From Halomonas nitroreducens (lineage in GTDB: Bacteria > Pseudomonadota > Gammaproteobacteria > Pseudomonadales > Halomonadaceae): a stretch of 64,000 nt of DNA. Below the pieces are notes generated by a model. The model ran no database searches and had not been told where the DNA came from. It saw only the letters and a list, made by a program, of their open reading frames with translations. The DNA lies in assembly GCF_003966155.1 (NCBI RefSeq), contig NZ_RXNS01000003.1, forward strand, positions 62,001 to 126,000. Reading direction: 5' to 3'. Positions 44,837 to 53,916 of this stretch are shown piece after piece (within the stretch, counting starts at the first letter, position 1; each line of letters starts with the position of its first letter). The position numbers were made by a program, and so were the translations under genes.

Positions 44837-45682
44837 ATGGCATTCGACAGCACTTCCACCTATGTGGCCACCGAGGGCCTCAAGCAGGCGGTGAATGCCG
44901 CCGTGACCCTGCAGCGGCCGCTGCTGGTCAAGGGCGAGCCCGGCACCGGCAAGACCCGGCTGGCCGAGGAGCTGGCGGCTTCCCTGGAGACCCGGCTGAT
45001 CACCTGGCACGTCAAGTCCACCACCAAGGCCGCCCAGGGACTCTACGAGTACGATGCGGTGAGCCGCCTGCGCGACTCCCAGCTGGGCATCGAGGGCGTG
45101 GAGGACGTGGCCAACTACATCCGACCGGGCAAGCTCTGGGAGGCCTTCACCGCCGACGAGCGGGTGGTGCTGCTGATCGACGAGGTCGACAAGGCCGACA
45201 TCGAGTTCCCCAATGACCTGCTTCAGGAACTCGACCGCATGGAGTTCCATGTCTACGAGACCGACGAGACGATCCGCGCTCGCCAGCGCCCGGTGGTGGT
45301 GATCACCTCCAACAACGAGAAGGAGCTGCCCGACGCCTTCCTGCGCCGCTGCTTCTTCCACTATATCGAGTTCCCCGATCGCGAGACCATGCAGGCCATC
45401 GTCGACGTGCATTTCCCCGGGATTGCCCCGCGGCTGGTCGCCGAGGCCCTCGAGGTGTTCTTCGAACTGCGCGAGGCTCCGGGCCTCAAGAAAAAGCCCT
45501 CCACCTCGGAGCTGGTGGACTGGCTGAAGCTGCTGATGGCCGACGACCTGGCCCAGGAGACGCTCCACCAGCGCGATCCGGCCCGGGCCATTCCGCCGCT
45601 GGCCGGGGCCCTGGTCAAGAACGAGCAGGACACCGCCCTGCTCGAGCGGCTGGCCTTCATGATGCGCCGGCGGGGGCGCTGA
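44837..45682 (+). CDS. MoxR-type AAA+ ATPase
   Basis: A 281-residue AAA+ ATPase. Walker A GEPGTGKT (residues 33-40), Walker B VVLLIDEVDKAD and the sensor 1 motif VVITSNNEKELPDAFLRRC are clear; the C-terminal lid domain is present. MoxR proteins act with VWA-domain partners in metal-centre insertion or complex assembly. The partner gene follows after three bases. The substrate complex is not evident; no dehydrogenase operon adjoins. Confidence 0.93.
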   Translation: MAFDSTSTYVATEGLKQAVNAAVTLQRPLLVKGEPGTGKTRLAEELAASLETRLITWHVKSTTKAAQGLYEYDAVSRLRDSQLGIEGVEDVANYIRPGKLWEAFTADERVVLLIDEVDKADIEFPNDLLQELDRMEFHVYETDETIRARQRPVVVITSNNEKELPDAFLRRCFFHYIEFPDRETMQAIVDVHFPGIAPRLVAEALEVFFELREAPGLKKKPSTSELVDWLKLLMADDLAQETLHQRDPARAIPPLAGALVKNEQDTALLERLAFMMRRRGR

Positions 45683-45685
45683 GCG

Positions 45686-46864
45686 ATGTTCATCGGCCTG
45701 TTCGAGACCCTGCGCCGCCATGAGGTACCGGTGTCGCTGCGCGAGCTCCTCGACCTCCACGCCGTGGTCGACCAGGGCGTGGTAGTCGCCGACCCAGAGG
45801 CGTTCTACCGGGTCGCCCGCACCGTGCTGGTCAAGGACGAGCGCCATTTCGACCGCTTCGACCAGGCCTTCGCCGCCTGGTTCGAGGGCATCGAAAGCCT
45901 CGACGCCGCCATCGAGGCGCTGATCCCCGACGACTGGCTACGTCGGGAGTTCGAGAAGCACCTCTCCGAGGAGGAGAAGGCGCGGATCGACTCCCTGGGC
46001 GGCCTCGAGCAGCTGATCGAGACCTTCAAGCGGCGCCTGGAGGAGCAGACCGAGCGCCACGCCGGCGGCAACAAGTGGATCGGTACCGGCGGTACCAGCC
46101 CCTTCGGCGCCTACGGCTACCACCCCGAGGGCATCCGCATCGGCCAGGACGGCTCGCGCCACCGCCGCGCGGCAAAGGTCTGGGACGAGCGACGCTTCCG
46201 CGACTACGACGACGACCGCCAGCTCGGCACCCGCAACCTCAAGATGGCCCTGCGCCGGCTCAGGCGCTTCGCCCGACAGGGCGCCGCCGAGGAGTTCGAC
46301 GTCGACGCCACCATCCGCGAGACCGCCCGGGATGGTGGCCTGCTCAACGTGCAGATGCGCCCCGAGCGGCACAACGCGGTCAAGGTGCTGCTGCTGCTCG
46401 ACGTTGGCGGGTCCATGGACGATCACGTGCGCGCCTGCGAGGAGCTGTTCTCCGCGGCCCGCGCGGAGTTCAAGCACCTCGAGCCCTACTACTTCCACAA
46501 CTGCCCGTACGAGGGGCTATGGCGGGACAATGCCCGGCGCAGCCGGGAGCGCATTCCCACCCTGGACGTGCTCAACACCTACGGCGCCGACTACCAGGTG
46601 GTGGTGGTCGGCGACGCTGCCATGTCCCCCTTCGAGGTGACCCACCCCGGCGGCAGCGTCGAGCACTTCAACGAGGAGGCCGGGGCGGTCTGGCTGTCGC
46701 GCCTGGTGAGGGCCTTCCCCCGCCTGGCCTGGCTCAACCCCATGCCACGAAGGGCGTGGGAGATCACCCCGTCCACTCGGTTGATCCGCGAGTTGATCGA
46801 CAACCGCATGTATCCCCTCACGCCGGCCGGGCTGGAAGCGGCCATGGGCGAGCTCGCGCGCTGA
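45686..46864 (+). CDS. VWA-domain protein, MoxR partner (CoxE-like)
   Basis: A 392-residue protein with a helical N-terminal half and a C-terminal von Willebrand A domain. The MIDAS motif is LLLDVGGSMDDHV (Asp239, Ser243), a DxGxS variant of the usual DxSxS. The family includes CoxE and DUF58-like chaperones that pair with MoxR ATPases. The gene is three bases after moxR. An AT-rich region with repeated hairpins follows. Confidence 0.9.
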   Translation: MFIGLFETLRRHEVPVSLRELLDLHAVVDQGVVVADPEAFYRVARTVLVKDERHFDRFDQAFAAWFEGIESLDAAIEALIPDDWLRREFEKHLSEEEKARIDSLGGLEQLIETFKRRLEEQTERHAGGNKWIGTGGTSPFGAYGYHPEGIRIGQDGSRHRRAAKVWDERRFRDYDDDRQLGTRNLKMALRRLRRFARQGAAEEFDVDATIRETARDGGLLNVQMRPERHNAVKVLLLLDVGGSMDDHVRACEELFSAARAEFKHLEPYYFHNCPYEGLWRDNARRSRERIPTLDVLNTYGADYQVVVVGDAAMSPFEVTHPGGSVEHFNEEAGAVWLSRLVRAFPRLAWLNPMPRRAWEITPSTRLIRELIDNRMYPLTPAGLEAAMGELAR

Positions 46865-46869
46865 CTTTA

Positions 46870-46887
46870 ATAGCCTTATTTTGCTAT
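46870..46887. promoter_or_regulatory. Palindrome 1 in the satD leader
   Basis: ATAGC-CTTATTTT-GCTAT, 5-base perfect arms with an 8-base spacer. It has the same form as palindrome 2, whose centre is 29 bases downstream. Likely operator half of a two-site array or part of the upstream gene's terminator. Confidence 0.5.
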
Positions 46888-46898
46888 ATGGGTTTTTT

Positions 46899-46916
46899 AT
46901 AGCCTTTTTGGGCTAT
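46899..46916. promoter_or_regulatory. Palindrome 2 in the satD leader
   Basis: ATAGC-CTTTTTGG-GCTAT, same arms and spacer as palindrome 1. A further GCTAT half-site lies at 46941-46945. The T-rich sequence after it could also let it work as a terminator for the VWA gene. Confidence 0.5.
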
Positions 46917-46978
46917 TTTATTGATATATACCCATAAAAAGCTATGATTCAGGCGACATCACCGACCGGGAGAGGCCC

Positions 46979-47623
46979 ATGAGGCAGCCCATTGCCGTGC
47001 TGACCGGCGACGTCGTCGCATCCCGACGGATCGCCGACACCCCGGCCCTCTACGGGGTGCTCGATGCCACCCTGGAGCGCCTGGCCGACCATTACGGCGG
47101 CCGCTTCGAGCGCTACCGGGGGGATGGCTTCCAGCTGGCCCTGCCTGCGGCCTCGGCGGCCCTGGATGCCGCCGTGGCGCTGCGCGCTGCTCTGATCATG
47201 CACTCCGACAAGCGGCGCTGGGATGCGCGGGTGGCGGTGGCCGTGGGCGACGACGACTGGCAGGCCGACCGGCCCCTGGCCTCGGCCGACGGGCCGGTGT
47301 TCGTGGCCTCCGGCCGGGCGCTGGATGCTTTGGCCGAGGGGGCGGCACACCTCGCTCTGGTCCACCCCGGCTCCCCCCGGGACGCGGCCCTTGACCTGCT
47401 GGTCCGCTATGTCGACGAGCTGGTCGATGGCTGGACACGCTGCTCCGCCGAGATCGCCTGGCTGCGCCTGTGGCATGATGAATCCCAGCAGGCCCTGGCC
47501 GAGCGCCTGGGCATCCGCCAGCCCAGCGTGCACAAGCGCCTGCGCACCGCGCGCTGGGCGCTGCTGGCCGAGACCCTGGACTTCTTCCGACACCGCCTGG
47601 CCACGGAGGGCCCGACCCCATGA
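46979..47623 (+). CDS. SatD family protein with C-terminal helix-turn-helix
   Basis: A 214-residue SatD-type protein. It begins IAVLTGDVVASRRIAD, with FERYRGDGFQL in the middle, and ends in a sigma-region-4-like helix-turn-helix (ESQQALAERLGIRQPSVHKRLRTARWALL). SatD was named from a Streptococcus acid-tolerance locus; in proteobacteria it is typically paired with a DUF3307 membrane protein, as here (four-base overlap). The AT-rich leader has two palindromes that may be its operators. The ATG has GGGAGAG upstream. Confidence 0.85.
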   Translation: MRQPIAVLTGDVVASRRIADTPALYGVLDATLERLADHYGGRFERYRGDGFQLALPAASAALDAAVALRAALIMHSDKRRWDARVAVAVGDDDWQADRPLASADGPVFVASGRALDALAEGAAHLALVHPGSPRDAALDLLVRYVDELVDGWTRCSAEIAWLRLWHDESQQALAERLGIRQPSVHKRLRTARWALLAETLDFFRHRLATEGPTP

Positions 47624-48363
47624 CCGCCCCGGAACTGGCGACCCTGCTGGGCCTGCTGCTGGCCCACCTGAGCGGCGACTTCCTGCTCCAGCCGCGACGC
47701 TGGGTCGACTCCCGACAGCGCCACAAGCGCCGCTCGCGGGCCCTCTACCTGCATGCCGGGTTGCATGGCCTGCTGGTGCTGCTGGTGCTCGGCCTCGCCG
47801 GGAGTGCGCCGGGCTTCGCCCTGGCCGGGGCCCTGCTGGTGGCTACCAGCCATGCGCTGATCGACCTGGGCAAGGCCCACCTGGACCCGCGCCGCCTGCG
47901 CTGGTTCCTGCTCGACCAGTTGCTGCACCTGGCGGTGCTGCTCGGACTGTGGCTCGCCTGGCTGGGCAGCCTGCGCCCGCTGGCCGAGGCCGCGGGATGG
48001 CTGGCCAGCCCGCAGACGCTGACCCTGGCCGGGGCCTACCTGCTGGTGACCCGGCCGATGGCCATCGCCATCGCCCTGGCCATGCGACCCTGGAGCGACG
48101 AGGTCACCGACCCGGGCACCCTGGTCGCGGCCGGGGCACGAATCGGCATGCTCGAGCGTTTCCTGGTGCTGACCCTGGTGCTGCTGGACGAGCTGACCGC
48201 CGTGGGCTTCCTGCTCACCGCCAAGTCGGTGCTGCGCTTCGGCGATCTGCGCGAGCGTCGCGACCGCAAGCTCACCGAGTACGTGCTGCTGGGCACCCTG
48301 CTCAGTGTGTCGGCCACCCTGGCCCTCGGCCTGCTGGTGCGCTCCGCGCCCTGGGGAGGCTGA
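47620..48363 (+). CDS. DUF3307 membrane protein
   Basis: A 247-residue inner-membrane protein with five or six helices; the N-terminal LLLAHLSGDFLLQPRRWV and HALIDLGKAH resemble the DUF3307 family. The function is unknown. It is translationally coupled to the satD gene (ATGA overlap) and followed by the amidase gene at five bases. The pair satD/DUF3307 is recurrent. Confidence 0.88.
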   Translation: MTAPELATLLGLLLAHLSGDFLLQPRRWVDSRQRHKRRSRALYLHAGLHGLLVLLVLGLAGSAPGFALAGALLVATSHALIDLGKAHLDPRRLRWFLLDQLLHLAVLLGLWLAWLGSLRPLAEAAGWLASPQTLTLAGAYLLVTRPMAIAIALAMRPWSDEVTDPGTLVAAGARIGMLERFLVLTLVLLDELTAVGFLLTAKSVLRFGDLRERRDRKLTEYVLLGTLLSVSATLALGLLVRSAPWGG

Positions 48364-48367
48364 CGCC

Positions 48368-49255
48368 ATGCCCGCGCGCCTGCTGGTCGTGCTGCTGCTG
48401 GGCCTGGCGATGAGCGGCTGCGCCCGCCAGGCGGGCATCACCTCCCAGGCCGGCTATGCCGTCGACACCCGCCACCCGGCCCCGTCGCACTCCAGCCGCG
48501 TGCACCACCTGGTCCTCCACTACACCGACGCCGACGAGGCCGAGTCCCTGACCATCCTGACCGGCCCGCGGGTCAGTGCCCATTACCTGCTGCCCCGGCC
48601 GGCACGCCACCACCGTGGGCAGCCGCTGGTCTACCGGCTGGTGGAGGAGTCGCGGCGCGCCTGGCATGCCGGCGACAGCGCCTGGGCGGGCCGCCGTCAT
48701 CTCAACGACACCTCGATCGGCATCGAGATCGTCAACCCGGGCCCCGACCGCTCCTTCGCCGCGCTCGAGGCCGGCGAAGCGGTCCGCTGGGCGCCCTTCC
48801 CCGACGCCCAGATCGCGGCCCTGATCGCGCTGCTGCGTGACCTGATCGCCCGCCACGACATCGCCGCCACCGATATCCTGTCCCACGCCGAGGTCGCCCC
48901 CACCCGCAAGATCGACCCGGGTCCCGCCTTTCCCTGGCGCCGGCTCTTCGCCGCCGGCATCGGCACCTGGCCGGATGTGGCCCGCATCGCCCGCCATCGC
49001 CAGGCGCTGGCCGACCGGCCCCCGTCCCTGGCCACCCTGCAGCGGGCGCTGGCGGCCTGGGGCTACGCGGTCACACCCAGCGGCCGCCTCGATGCCGAGA
49101 CCCGCGGGGCGCTGCGCGCCTTCCAGATGCGCTACCGGCCCGCCGACCATGACGGCGAAGCGGATCTCGACACCGCCGCGCGGCTCTGGGCGCTGCTCGA
49201 ACAGTACCGGCCCGAGGCGCTGGCAGCGCTCGACGACCGCGACAGCGAGCGCTAA
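48368..49255 (+). CDS. Lipoprotein-type N-acetylmuramoyl-L-alanine amidase (AmiD-like)
   Basis: A 295-residue amidase 2 (T7 lysozyme-like) enzyme. Lipoprotein signal ends at MSGC (Cys18), the zinc-binding amidase domain has HHLVLHYTDADEAESL, HRRAWHAGDSAW-type sequence and SHAEVAPTRKIDPGPAFPW with zinc-ligand His and Lys, and a C-terminal peptidoglycan-binding domain (about 225-270, PSGRLDAETRGALRAFQMRY). AmiD in E. coli is an outer-membrane lipoprotein that cleaves anhydro- and intact muropeptides. The start is ATG five bases after the upstream stop. Confidence 0.92.
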   Translation: MPARLLVVLLLGLAMSGCARQAGITSQAGYAVDTRHPAPSHSSRVHHLVLHYTDADEAESLTILTGPRVSAHYLLPRPARHHRGQPLVYRLVEESRRAWHAGDSAWAGRRHLNDTSIGIEIVNPGPDRSFAALEAGEAVRWAPFPDAQIAALIALLRDLIARHDIAATDILSHAEVAPTRKIDPGPAFPWRRLFAAGIGTWPDVARIARHRQALADRPPSLATLQRALAAWGYAVTPSGRLDAETRGALRAFQMRYRPADHDGEADLDTAARLWALLEQYRPEALAALDDRDSER

Positions 49256-49490
49256 CCGCCTGCCCCGCGGGGGAGTGGATCACGTCGTGGCAGTGCAGGG
49301 GGGGGCTCAGCGGGATTGCGATAGGCAGGGGGGGGGGGCGGACAGTCGCCGGCCTGGCGGTCATGCTGGCGGGCCGCCGTCCCTGACGGCGAGGTCGCCC
49401 TCGGCATGCTGGCCGTCGCCGAGGCGATTGGCGTCATGCCCGCCAGCTGCTAGGGTCCCCGGCGAGCGCCCCGATCCAGGAGACATGCCC
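49256..49490. other. Intergenic region with two poly-G tracts
   Basis: About 235 bases without gene. An 8-G run (49298-49305) and an 11-G run (49328-49338) lie here. Such runs are slippage-prone and error-prone in sequencing. No promoter element can be proposed around them. Confidence 0.5.
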
Positions 49491-50087
49491 ATGACGGCCA
49501 TCACCCTCACCACCCTGCAGGGGCGGGCCATCGCCCCGTACCTCGAAGCCCTGGCGCGGCTGCGCATCGAAGTCTTCCGCGACTACCCCTACCTCTACGA
49601 CGGCGACCTGGCCTACGAGGCCGAGTACCTGGACCGCTACGCCCGCAACCCGCGCAGCCTCTTCGTGCTGGCCTTCGACGGCGATACCCTGGTGGGCGCC
49701 GCCACCGGCCAGCCGCTGGTCGACGAGGTGGACGAGTTCCGCGCCCCCTTCGCAGCCGCCGGCTATCGCCCGGCGAGCGTCTTCTACTACGGCGAGTCGG
49801 TGCTGCTGCCCAAGTACCGCGGCCAGGGCATCGGCAAGGCCTTCATGGAAACCCGCGAGACCCACGCCGCGGCGGAGGGATTCGGGGTCGCGGCCTTCTG
49901 CGCCGTCGAGCGCCCCGACGACCATCCCCGCCGGCCGGCCGACTATCGGCCGCTGCACGGTTTCTGGAACGCCCGGGGCTATCGCCGCACGCCCTCGCTG
50001 TCCACCACCTTCGCCTGGAAGGACCTGGACGAGGCCGAGGAGACTGCCAAGCCGATGGTCTTCTGGCTCAAGGCGCTGGACGCATGA
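49491..50087 (+). CDS. GNAT family N-acetyltransferase
   Basis: A 198-residue acetyltransferase. The N-terminal RLRIEVFRDYPYLYDGDLAYEAEYLDRYA and the acetyl-CoA motif YYGESVLLPKYRGQGIGKAFMETRE are typical of the group paired with nitrilases. AGGAG lies eight bases before the second of two nearby ATG codons, which is chosen. It overlaps the carbon-nitrogen hydrolase gene by four bases, so the two are coupled and probably act on one substrate. Confidence 0.92.
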   Translation: MTAITLTTLQGRAIAPYLEALARLRIEVFRDYPYLYDGDLAYEAEYLDRYARNPRSLFVLAFDGDTLVGAATGQPLVDEVDEFRAPFAAAGYRPASVFYYGESVLLPKYRGQGIGKAFMETRETHAAAEGFGVAAFCAVERPDDHPRRPADYRPLHGFWNARGYRRTPSLSTTFAWKDLDEAEETAKPMVFWLKALDA

Positions 50088-50995
50088 GTCCGGCCCGCGA
50101 ACGCCCGGTGACGGTGGCCACCGCCCAGTATCCCATCGAGGCCTTCGACGATCTCGACGGCTTCCGCGCCAAGGCGTCGCGCTGGGTCCAGGACGCCGCG
50201 AGCCGCGGCGCCGAGCTGCTGGTCTTTCCCGAGTACGGAGCCATGGAGCTGGCGTCGCTGCTGCCCGAGGGCGAGCGCGGCGACCTGGCGACCCAGCTGC
50301 ACGGCCTGCAGCCGCTGCGCGAGGCCTTCGTCGCGACCTGGCGCTCGCTGGCCGTCGAGCATGGGGTGACCCTGCTGGCCCCTTCGCTGCCCTGGCGCCG
50401 GGGCGACGGTCGCTTCGTCAACCGGGCCTGGCTGTTCGGCCCCGAGGGTCGCGCAGGCCACCAGGACAAGCAGGTGATGACCCGCTTCGAGAACGACGAC
50501 TGGGGCGTGGTCGCCGGCCACGGGCTGAAGGTCTTCGACACCCCGGTGGGCCGGCTGGGCGTGCTGGTCTGCTACGACAGCGAGTTCCCGCTGCTGGCCC
50601 GGGCGCTGGTCGAGGCCGGGGCCGAGCTGCTGCTGGTACCCAGCTGCACGGATACCCAGGCCGGCTACCAGCGCGTGCGGCTGAGTGCCCAGGCCCGGGC
50701 CATCGAGCAGCAGGTAGCGGTGGTGCACTCTCCCACGGTGGGCGAGGCGCGGTGGTCGCCGGCGGTGGACATCAACATCGGCCGGGCTGGCATCTACACG
50801 CCCTGCGACCATGGCTTCCCGCCGGACGGGGTGCTGACCATCGCCGGGGATGCCACCCCGGGCTGGCAGCTGGCCCGCCTGGACCTCTCGCGGATCAACG
50901 CCCTGCGGGCCCATGGCCAGGTCAACAACCATGCCGACTGGTCGCACCAGGCCGACCGCCTGGCACCGGGCATCGCCGCCGTGGCACTGGGCTGA
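50084..50995 (+). CDS. Carbon-nitrogen hydrolase (nitrilase superfamily)
   Basis: A 303-residue amidase-type hydrolase. The catalytic triad is Glu50 (LVFPEYG), Lys129 (HQDKQVM) and Cys163 (LVCYDSEF), all conserved. It overlaps the upstream GNAT gene (ATGA). GNAT/nitrilase pairs are recurrent and also occur as fusions (the C-terminal acetyltransferase-nitrilase types); the chemical step is amide hydrolysis of an unknown compound. Confidence 0.93.
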   Translation: MSPARERPVTVATAQYPIEAFDDLDGFRAKASRWVQDAASRGAELLVFPEYGAMELASLLPEGERGDLATQLHGLQPLREAFVATWRSLAVEHGVTLLAPSLPWRRGDGRFVNRAWLFGPEGRAGHQDKQVMTRFENDDWGVVAGHGLKVFDTPVGRLGVLVCYDSEFPLLARALVEAGAELLLVPSCTDTQAGYQRVRLSAQARAIEQQVAVVHSPTVGEARWSPAVDINIGRAGIYTPCDHGFPPDGVLTIAGDATPGWQLARLDLSRINALRAHGQVNNHADWSHQADRLAPGIAAVALG

Positions 50996-51010
50996 GCCGG
51001 CCCCGGCGTT

Positions 51011-51038
51011 TTGCCGCCACTGGCGCTTGCCGTACAAT
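51011..51038 (+). promoter_or_regulatory. Probable sigma-70 promoter of proS
   Basis: TTGCCG at 51011-51016, a 16-base spacer and TACAAT at 51033-51038, 150 bases upstream of the proS ATG. Confidence 0.5.
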
Positions 51039-51188
51039 GCCGGACATATCCCGCCACCAGGCGCCTGTCGGACGTACCAGCGATCTTCTGCGACTCCCCC
51101 GATGTCTCGCGTCGATCGGTCACACTCGACAAGCCCCCGGCGACCCGACCCGTTTCCCAAGACTCTTGCTCGAGGACACCCCGGACCC

Positions 51189-52898
51189 ATGCGCGCCACG
51201 CAACTGTTGATCTCCACCCTGAAGGAAACCCCCGCCGATGCCGAGGTGGTCAGCCACCAGCTGATGCTGCGTGCGGGCATGATCCGCCGCCTGACCTCGG
51301 GGCTCTACACCTGGCTGCCGCTGGGCCTCAGGACACTGCGCAAGGTGGAGCGCATCGTCCGCGAGGAGATGGACCGCGCCGGTGCCCAGGAGGTGCTGAT
51401 GCCCGCCGTCCAGCCGGCGGAACTGTGGCAGGAATCCGGCCGCTGGGAGCAGTATGGCCCCGAGTTGCTGCGCCTCAAGGACCGCCACGAGCGCGACTAC
51501 TGCGTCGGCCCGACTCACGAGGAGGTCATCACCGACCTGGTACGCAAGGAGATCTCCAGCTACAAGCAGCTGCCGTCGAACTTCTACCAGATCCAGACCA
51601 AGTTCCGCGACGAGATCCGCCCGCGCTTCGGGGTGATGCGGTCCCGCGAGTTCCTCATGAAGGACGCCTACTCCTTCCATATCGATGAGGCCTCGCTGAT
51701 GGAGACCTACCAGGCAATGTACGACGCCTACGTGCGCATCTTCACCCGCCTGGGCCTCGACTTCCGTCCGGTGATCGCCGACAACGGCGCCATCGGCGGG
51801 ACCGGTTCCCACGAGTTCCACGTGCTGGCCGAGTCCGGCGAGGACGACATCGTCTTCTCCACCGAGTCCGACTATGCCGCCAACATGGAGAAGGCCGAGG
51901 CGCTGGCGCCCCAGGGCGAGCGCGCGGCCCCGAGCGAGGAGCTGCGCCTGGTCGACACCCCGGATGCCCGCACCATCGCCGCCCTGGTGGAGCAGCATGG
52001 CCTGCCCATCGAGAAGACCATCAAGACGCTGATGGTCCAGGCGGCCGAGGGCGGGCTGATCGCCCTGCTGGTGCGCGGTGACCACGAGCTCAACGAGGTC
52101 AAGGCCGAGAACCTGCCCGAGGTCGCCAGCCCGCTGACCATGGCCACCGAGGGGGAGATCCGCGCGGTGGTGGGCGCCGGCCCCGGCTCGCTGGGCCCGG
52201 TGAACCTGGACATGCCGGTGGTCATCGACCGCAGCGTGGCGATGATGAGCGACTTCGGCGCCGGCGCCAACGTCGACGGCAAGCACTACTTCGGCATCAA
52301 CTGGGAGCGTGACGTGGCCCTGCCGAAGGTCGCCGACCTGCGCAACGTGGTCGAGGGCGACCCCTCGCCGGACGGCAAGGGCACCCTGGCGATCAAGCGC
52401 GGCATCGAGGTCGGCCATGTCTTCCAGCTCGGCCAGAAGTACTCCGAGGTGATGAACGCCACTGTCCTCGACGCCAACGGCAAGGCCGCGCATCCCTGGA
52501 TGGGCTGCTATGGTATCGGTGTGACCCGGGTCGTGGCCGCCGCCATCGAACAGAACAACGACGACAGTGGCATCATCTGGCCGGACGCCATCGCCCCCTT
52601 CCATGTGACGGTGGTGCCGATGAATGCCCACAAGTCGCAGCGGGTCCGCGAGGAGAGCGAGCGCCTCTATGGGGCACTGCGTGCCGCCGGCTTCGATGTG
52701 CTGCTCGACGATCGCGACCTGCGCCCGGGCGTGCGCTTCGCCGACCAGGAACTGATGGGCATTCCCCATCGCCTGGTGGTGGGCGACCGGGGACTGGACA
52801 AGGGTGAACTGGAGTACAAGGGACGCCGTGATACCGACGCCACCATGGTACCCGCCGAGGAAATCCTCGACTTCCTGCGTGAGAAGATCGACGCCTGA
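51189..52898 (+). CDS. proS: Prolyl-tRNA synthetase
   Basis: A 569-residue bacterial-type (class II) prolyl-tRNA synthetase. Motif 1 ([22 protein letters not shown]), motif 2 ([27 protein letters not shown]) and motif 3 ([13 protein letters not shown]) are intact, and the INS editing domain (about 225-385, with TIKTLMV and GDHELNEVK) is present, as expected. It charges tRNA-Pro and hydrolyses mischarged Ala-tRNA-Pro. The ATG is chosen at MRATQLL; in-frame extensions reach into the upstream hydrolase gene. Confidence 0.96.
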   Translation: MRATQLLISTLKETPADAEVVSHQLMLRAGMIRRLTSGLYTWLPLGLRTLRKVERIVREEMDRAGAQEVLMPAVQPAELWQESGRWEQYGPELLRLKDRHERDYCVGPTHEEVITDLVRKEISSYKQLPSNFYQIQTKFRDEIRPRFGVMRSREFLMKDAYSFHIDEASLMETYQAMYDAYVRIFTRLGLDFRPVIADNGAIGGTGSHEFHVLAESGEDDIVFSTESDYAANMEKAEALAPQGERAAPSEELRLVDTPDARTIAALVEQHGLPIEKTIKTLMVQAAEGGLIALLVRGDHELNEVKAENLPEVASPLTMATEGEIRAVVGAGPGSLGPVNLDMPVVIDRSVAMMSDFGAGANVDGKHYFGINWERDVALPKVADLRNVVEGDPSPDGKGTLAIKRGIEVGHVFQLGQKYSEVMNATVLDANGKAAHPWMGCYGIGVTRVVAAAIEQNNDDSGIIWPDAIAPFHVTVVPMNAHKSQRVREESERLYGALRAAGFDVLLDDRDLRPGVRFADQELMGIPHRLVVGDRGLDKGELEYKGRRDTDATMVPAEEILDFLREKIDA

Positions 52899-53574
52899 GG
52901 GACGTCGACTGGCCGCCGCCCTGCTGGTGACGGCCTGGCTCGCGAGCCCGCCCGCCCTGGGCCAGGACGAGGCGGGCTTTCTCGCGGCGCTCTCCGCCAC
53001 GCCGCCGCGCGAGGTGCCCGCCAGTGTCCGGGCCCTGCCCGAGATGCCGGCCTCGCTGCGCACCACCCTGGCCGATGTGCGCCAGACGCCGCGCTCCCCC
53101 GCCGAGATCTGGGCGACCCGCCAATGGGTCCGGGACATGACGCCACGCCTGGCGCGCTATGTGGCCGACGGCGATTACCGCCAGGCCCTGCTGGCCCGCA
53201 TCCACCAGGAGGCGCGTCTCGCGGGACTGGCCCCGGAGCTGGTGCTGGCGGTCATCCAGGTGGAGAGCGCCTTCCGCGCCGACGCCGTGTCCTCGGCCGG
53301 GGCCACCGGCCTGATGCAGATCATGCCGTTCTGGATCCGCGAGTTGGGCCTGCCCGCCGACGACCTCAAGGACCCCTGGCGCAACCTGCGCTATGGCTGC
53401 ACGATCCTCGCCCATTACCTGGCGGTGGAGGACGGCGACCTGACCCGGGCACTGGCCCGCTACAATGGCAGCCTGGGCAAGACCTGGTATCCCGAGCGGG
53501 TGATGCACGCCCTGTCGCGGCGCTGGACGCCCACCGGCGGCGACGCCGTGGAGCGGGCCACCGCCCAGCGCTGA
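52879..53574 (+). CDS. Exported lytic transglycosylase (Slt family)
   Basis: A 231-residue exported peptidoglycan lyase. A signal peptide ([21 protein letters not shown]) is followed by the SLT domain with [35 protein letters not shown], where the Glu of VESAF is catalytic, and [30 protein letters not shown]. The start is uncertain: a GTG at 52879, overlapping the proS end by 20 bases, gives a proper leader; no good ribosome site is visible. Confidence 0.82.
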   Translation: MRRSTPEGRRLAAALLVTAWLASPPALGQDEAGFLAALSATPPREVPASVRALPEMPASLRTTLADVRQTPRSPAEIWATRQWVRDMTPRLARYVADGDYRQALLARIHQEARLAGLAPELVLAVIQVESAFRADAVSSAGATGLMQIMPFWIRELGLPADDLKDPWRNLRYGCTILAHYLAVEDGDLTRALARYNGSLGKTWYPERVMHALSRRWTPTGGDAVERATAQR

Positions 53575-53640
53575 CGCTCGTCCCGGCCAAGCAACGGGGC
53601 CTGGGCAAGACCGGGGACGCCGAGCAGGGCGGCGCCAACC

Positions 53641-53668
53641 AAAAAAAAGCCGATCCAAGTGGATCGGC
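53641..53668 (-). terminator. Minus-strand terminator of the 40-residue membrane protein gene
   Basis: On the minus strand GCCGATCC-ACTT-GGATCGGC is a perfect 8-bp stem followed by eight T residues. It lies 51 bases downstream of the small gene. Confidence 0.92.
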
Positions 53669-53718
53669 CTAGTGGGGGGATATTCCCCCCTCCCCTGACG
53701 ACTGGTGGAGCGGCTGGC

Positions 53719-53841
53719 TCAGTGCTTGTGCTTGCCCTTGCGATGGTGGTCGCGAACGATGAACGCGATCCAGCCCCCCATGAAAGCGATCATCATGCCG
53801 ACGGTGGCCAGTCCGAAGATTACGGCGTCATCCCAGTACAT
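53719..53841 (-). CDS. Small 40-residue single-span membrane protein
   Basis: MYWDDAVIFGLATVGMMIAF then GGWIAFIVRDHHRKGKHKH: one membrane helix (about residues 7-28) and a Lys/His-rich cytosolic tail. A GGGGGG stretch lies upstream of the ATG. It has its own terminator at 53641 and an Anr/FNR-type site with a -10 at class II spacing upstream, so it is very probably expressed when oxygen is low. The size recalls small subunits such as CydX or CcoQ, but the sequence gives no proof. Confidence 0.75.
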   Translation of the reverse strand: MYWDDAVIFGLATVGMMIAFMGGWIAFIVRDHHRKGKHKH

Positions 53842-53874
53842 GGTGTGGTCCCCCCGTCTCGATGTGTTGAGTGC

Positions 53875-53916
53875 ACTCTAGCGTGGCAGGGGGGAACGGG
53901 AGCTGACCTGAATCAA
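53875..53916 (-). promoter_or_regulatory. Anr/FNR-type promoter of the 40-residue membrane protein
   Basis: On the minus strand TTGATTCAGGTCAG (53916-53903) is followed by -10-like TAGAGT (53880-53875), starting 29.5 bases from the site centre, the same geometry as the promoters at 7.7 and 31.3 kb. The second half-site is imperfect (GTCAG for ATCAA). Confidence 0.55.

Noticed and set aside
50996..51188. T-box or leader peptide ahead of proS
   Set aside because: No T-box consensus or proline-rich leader found; a normal promoter explains the region, and T-boxes are rare in Gammaproteobacteria.
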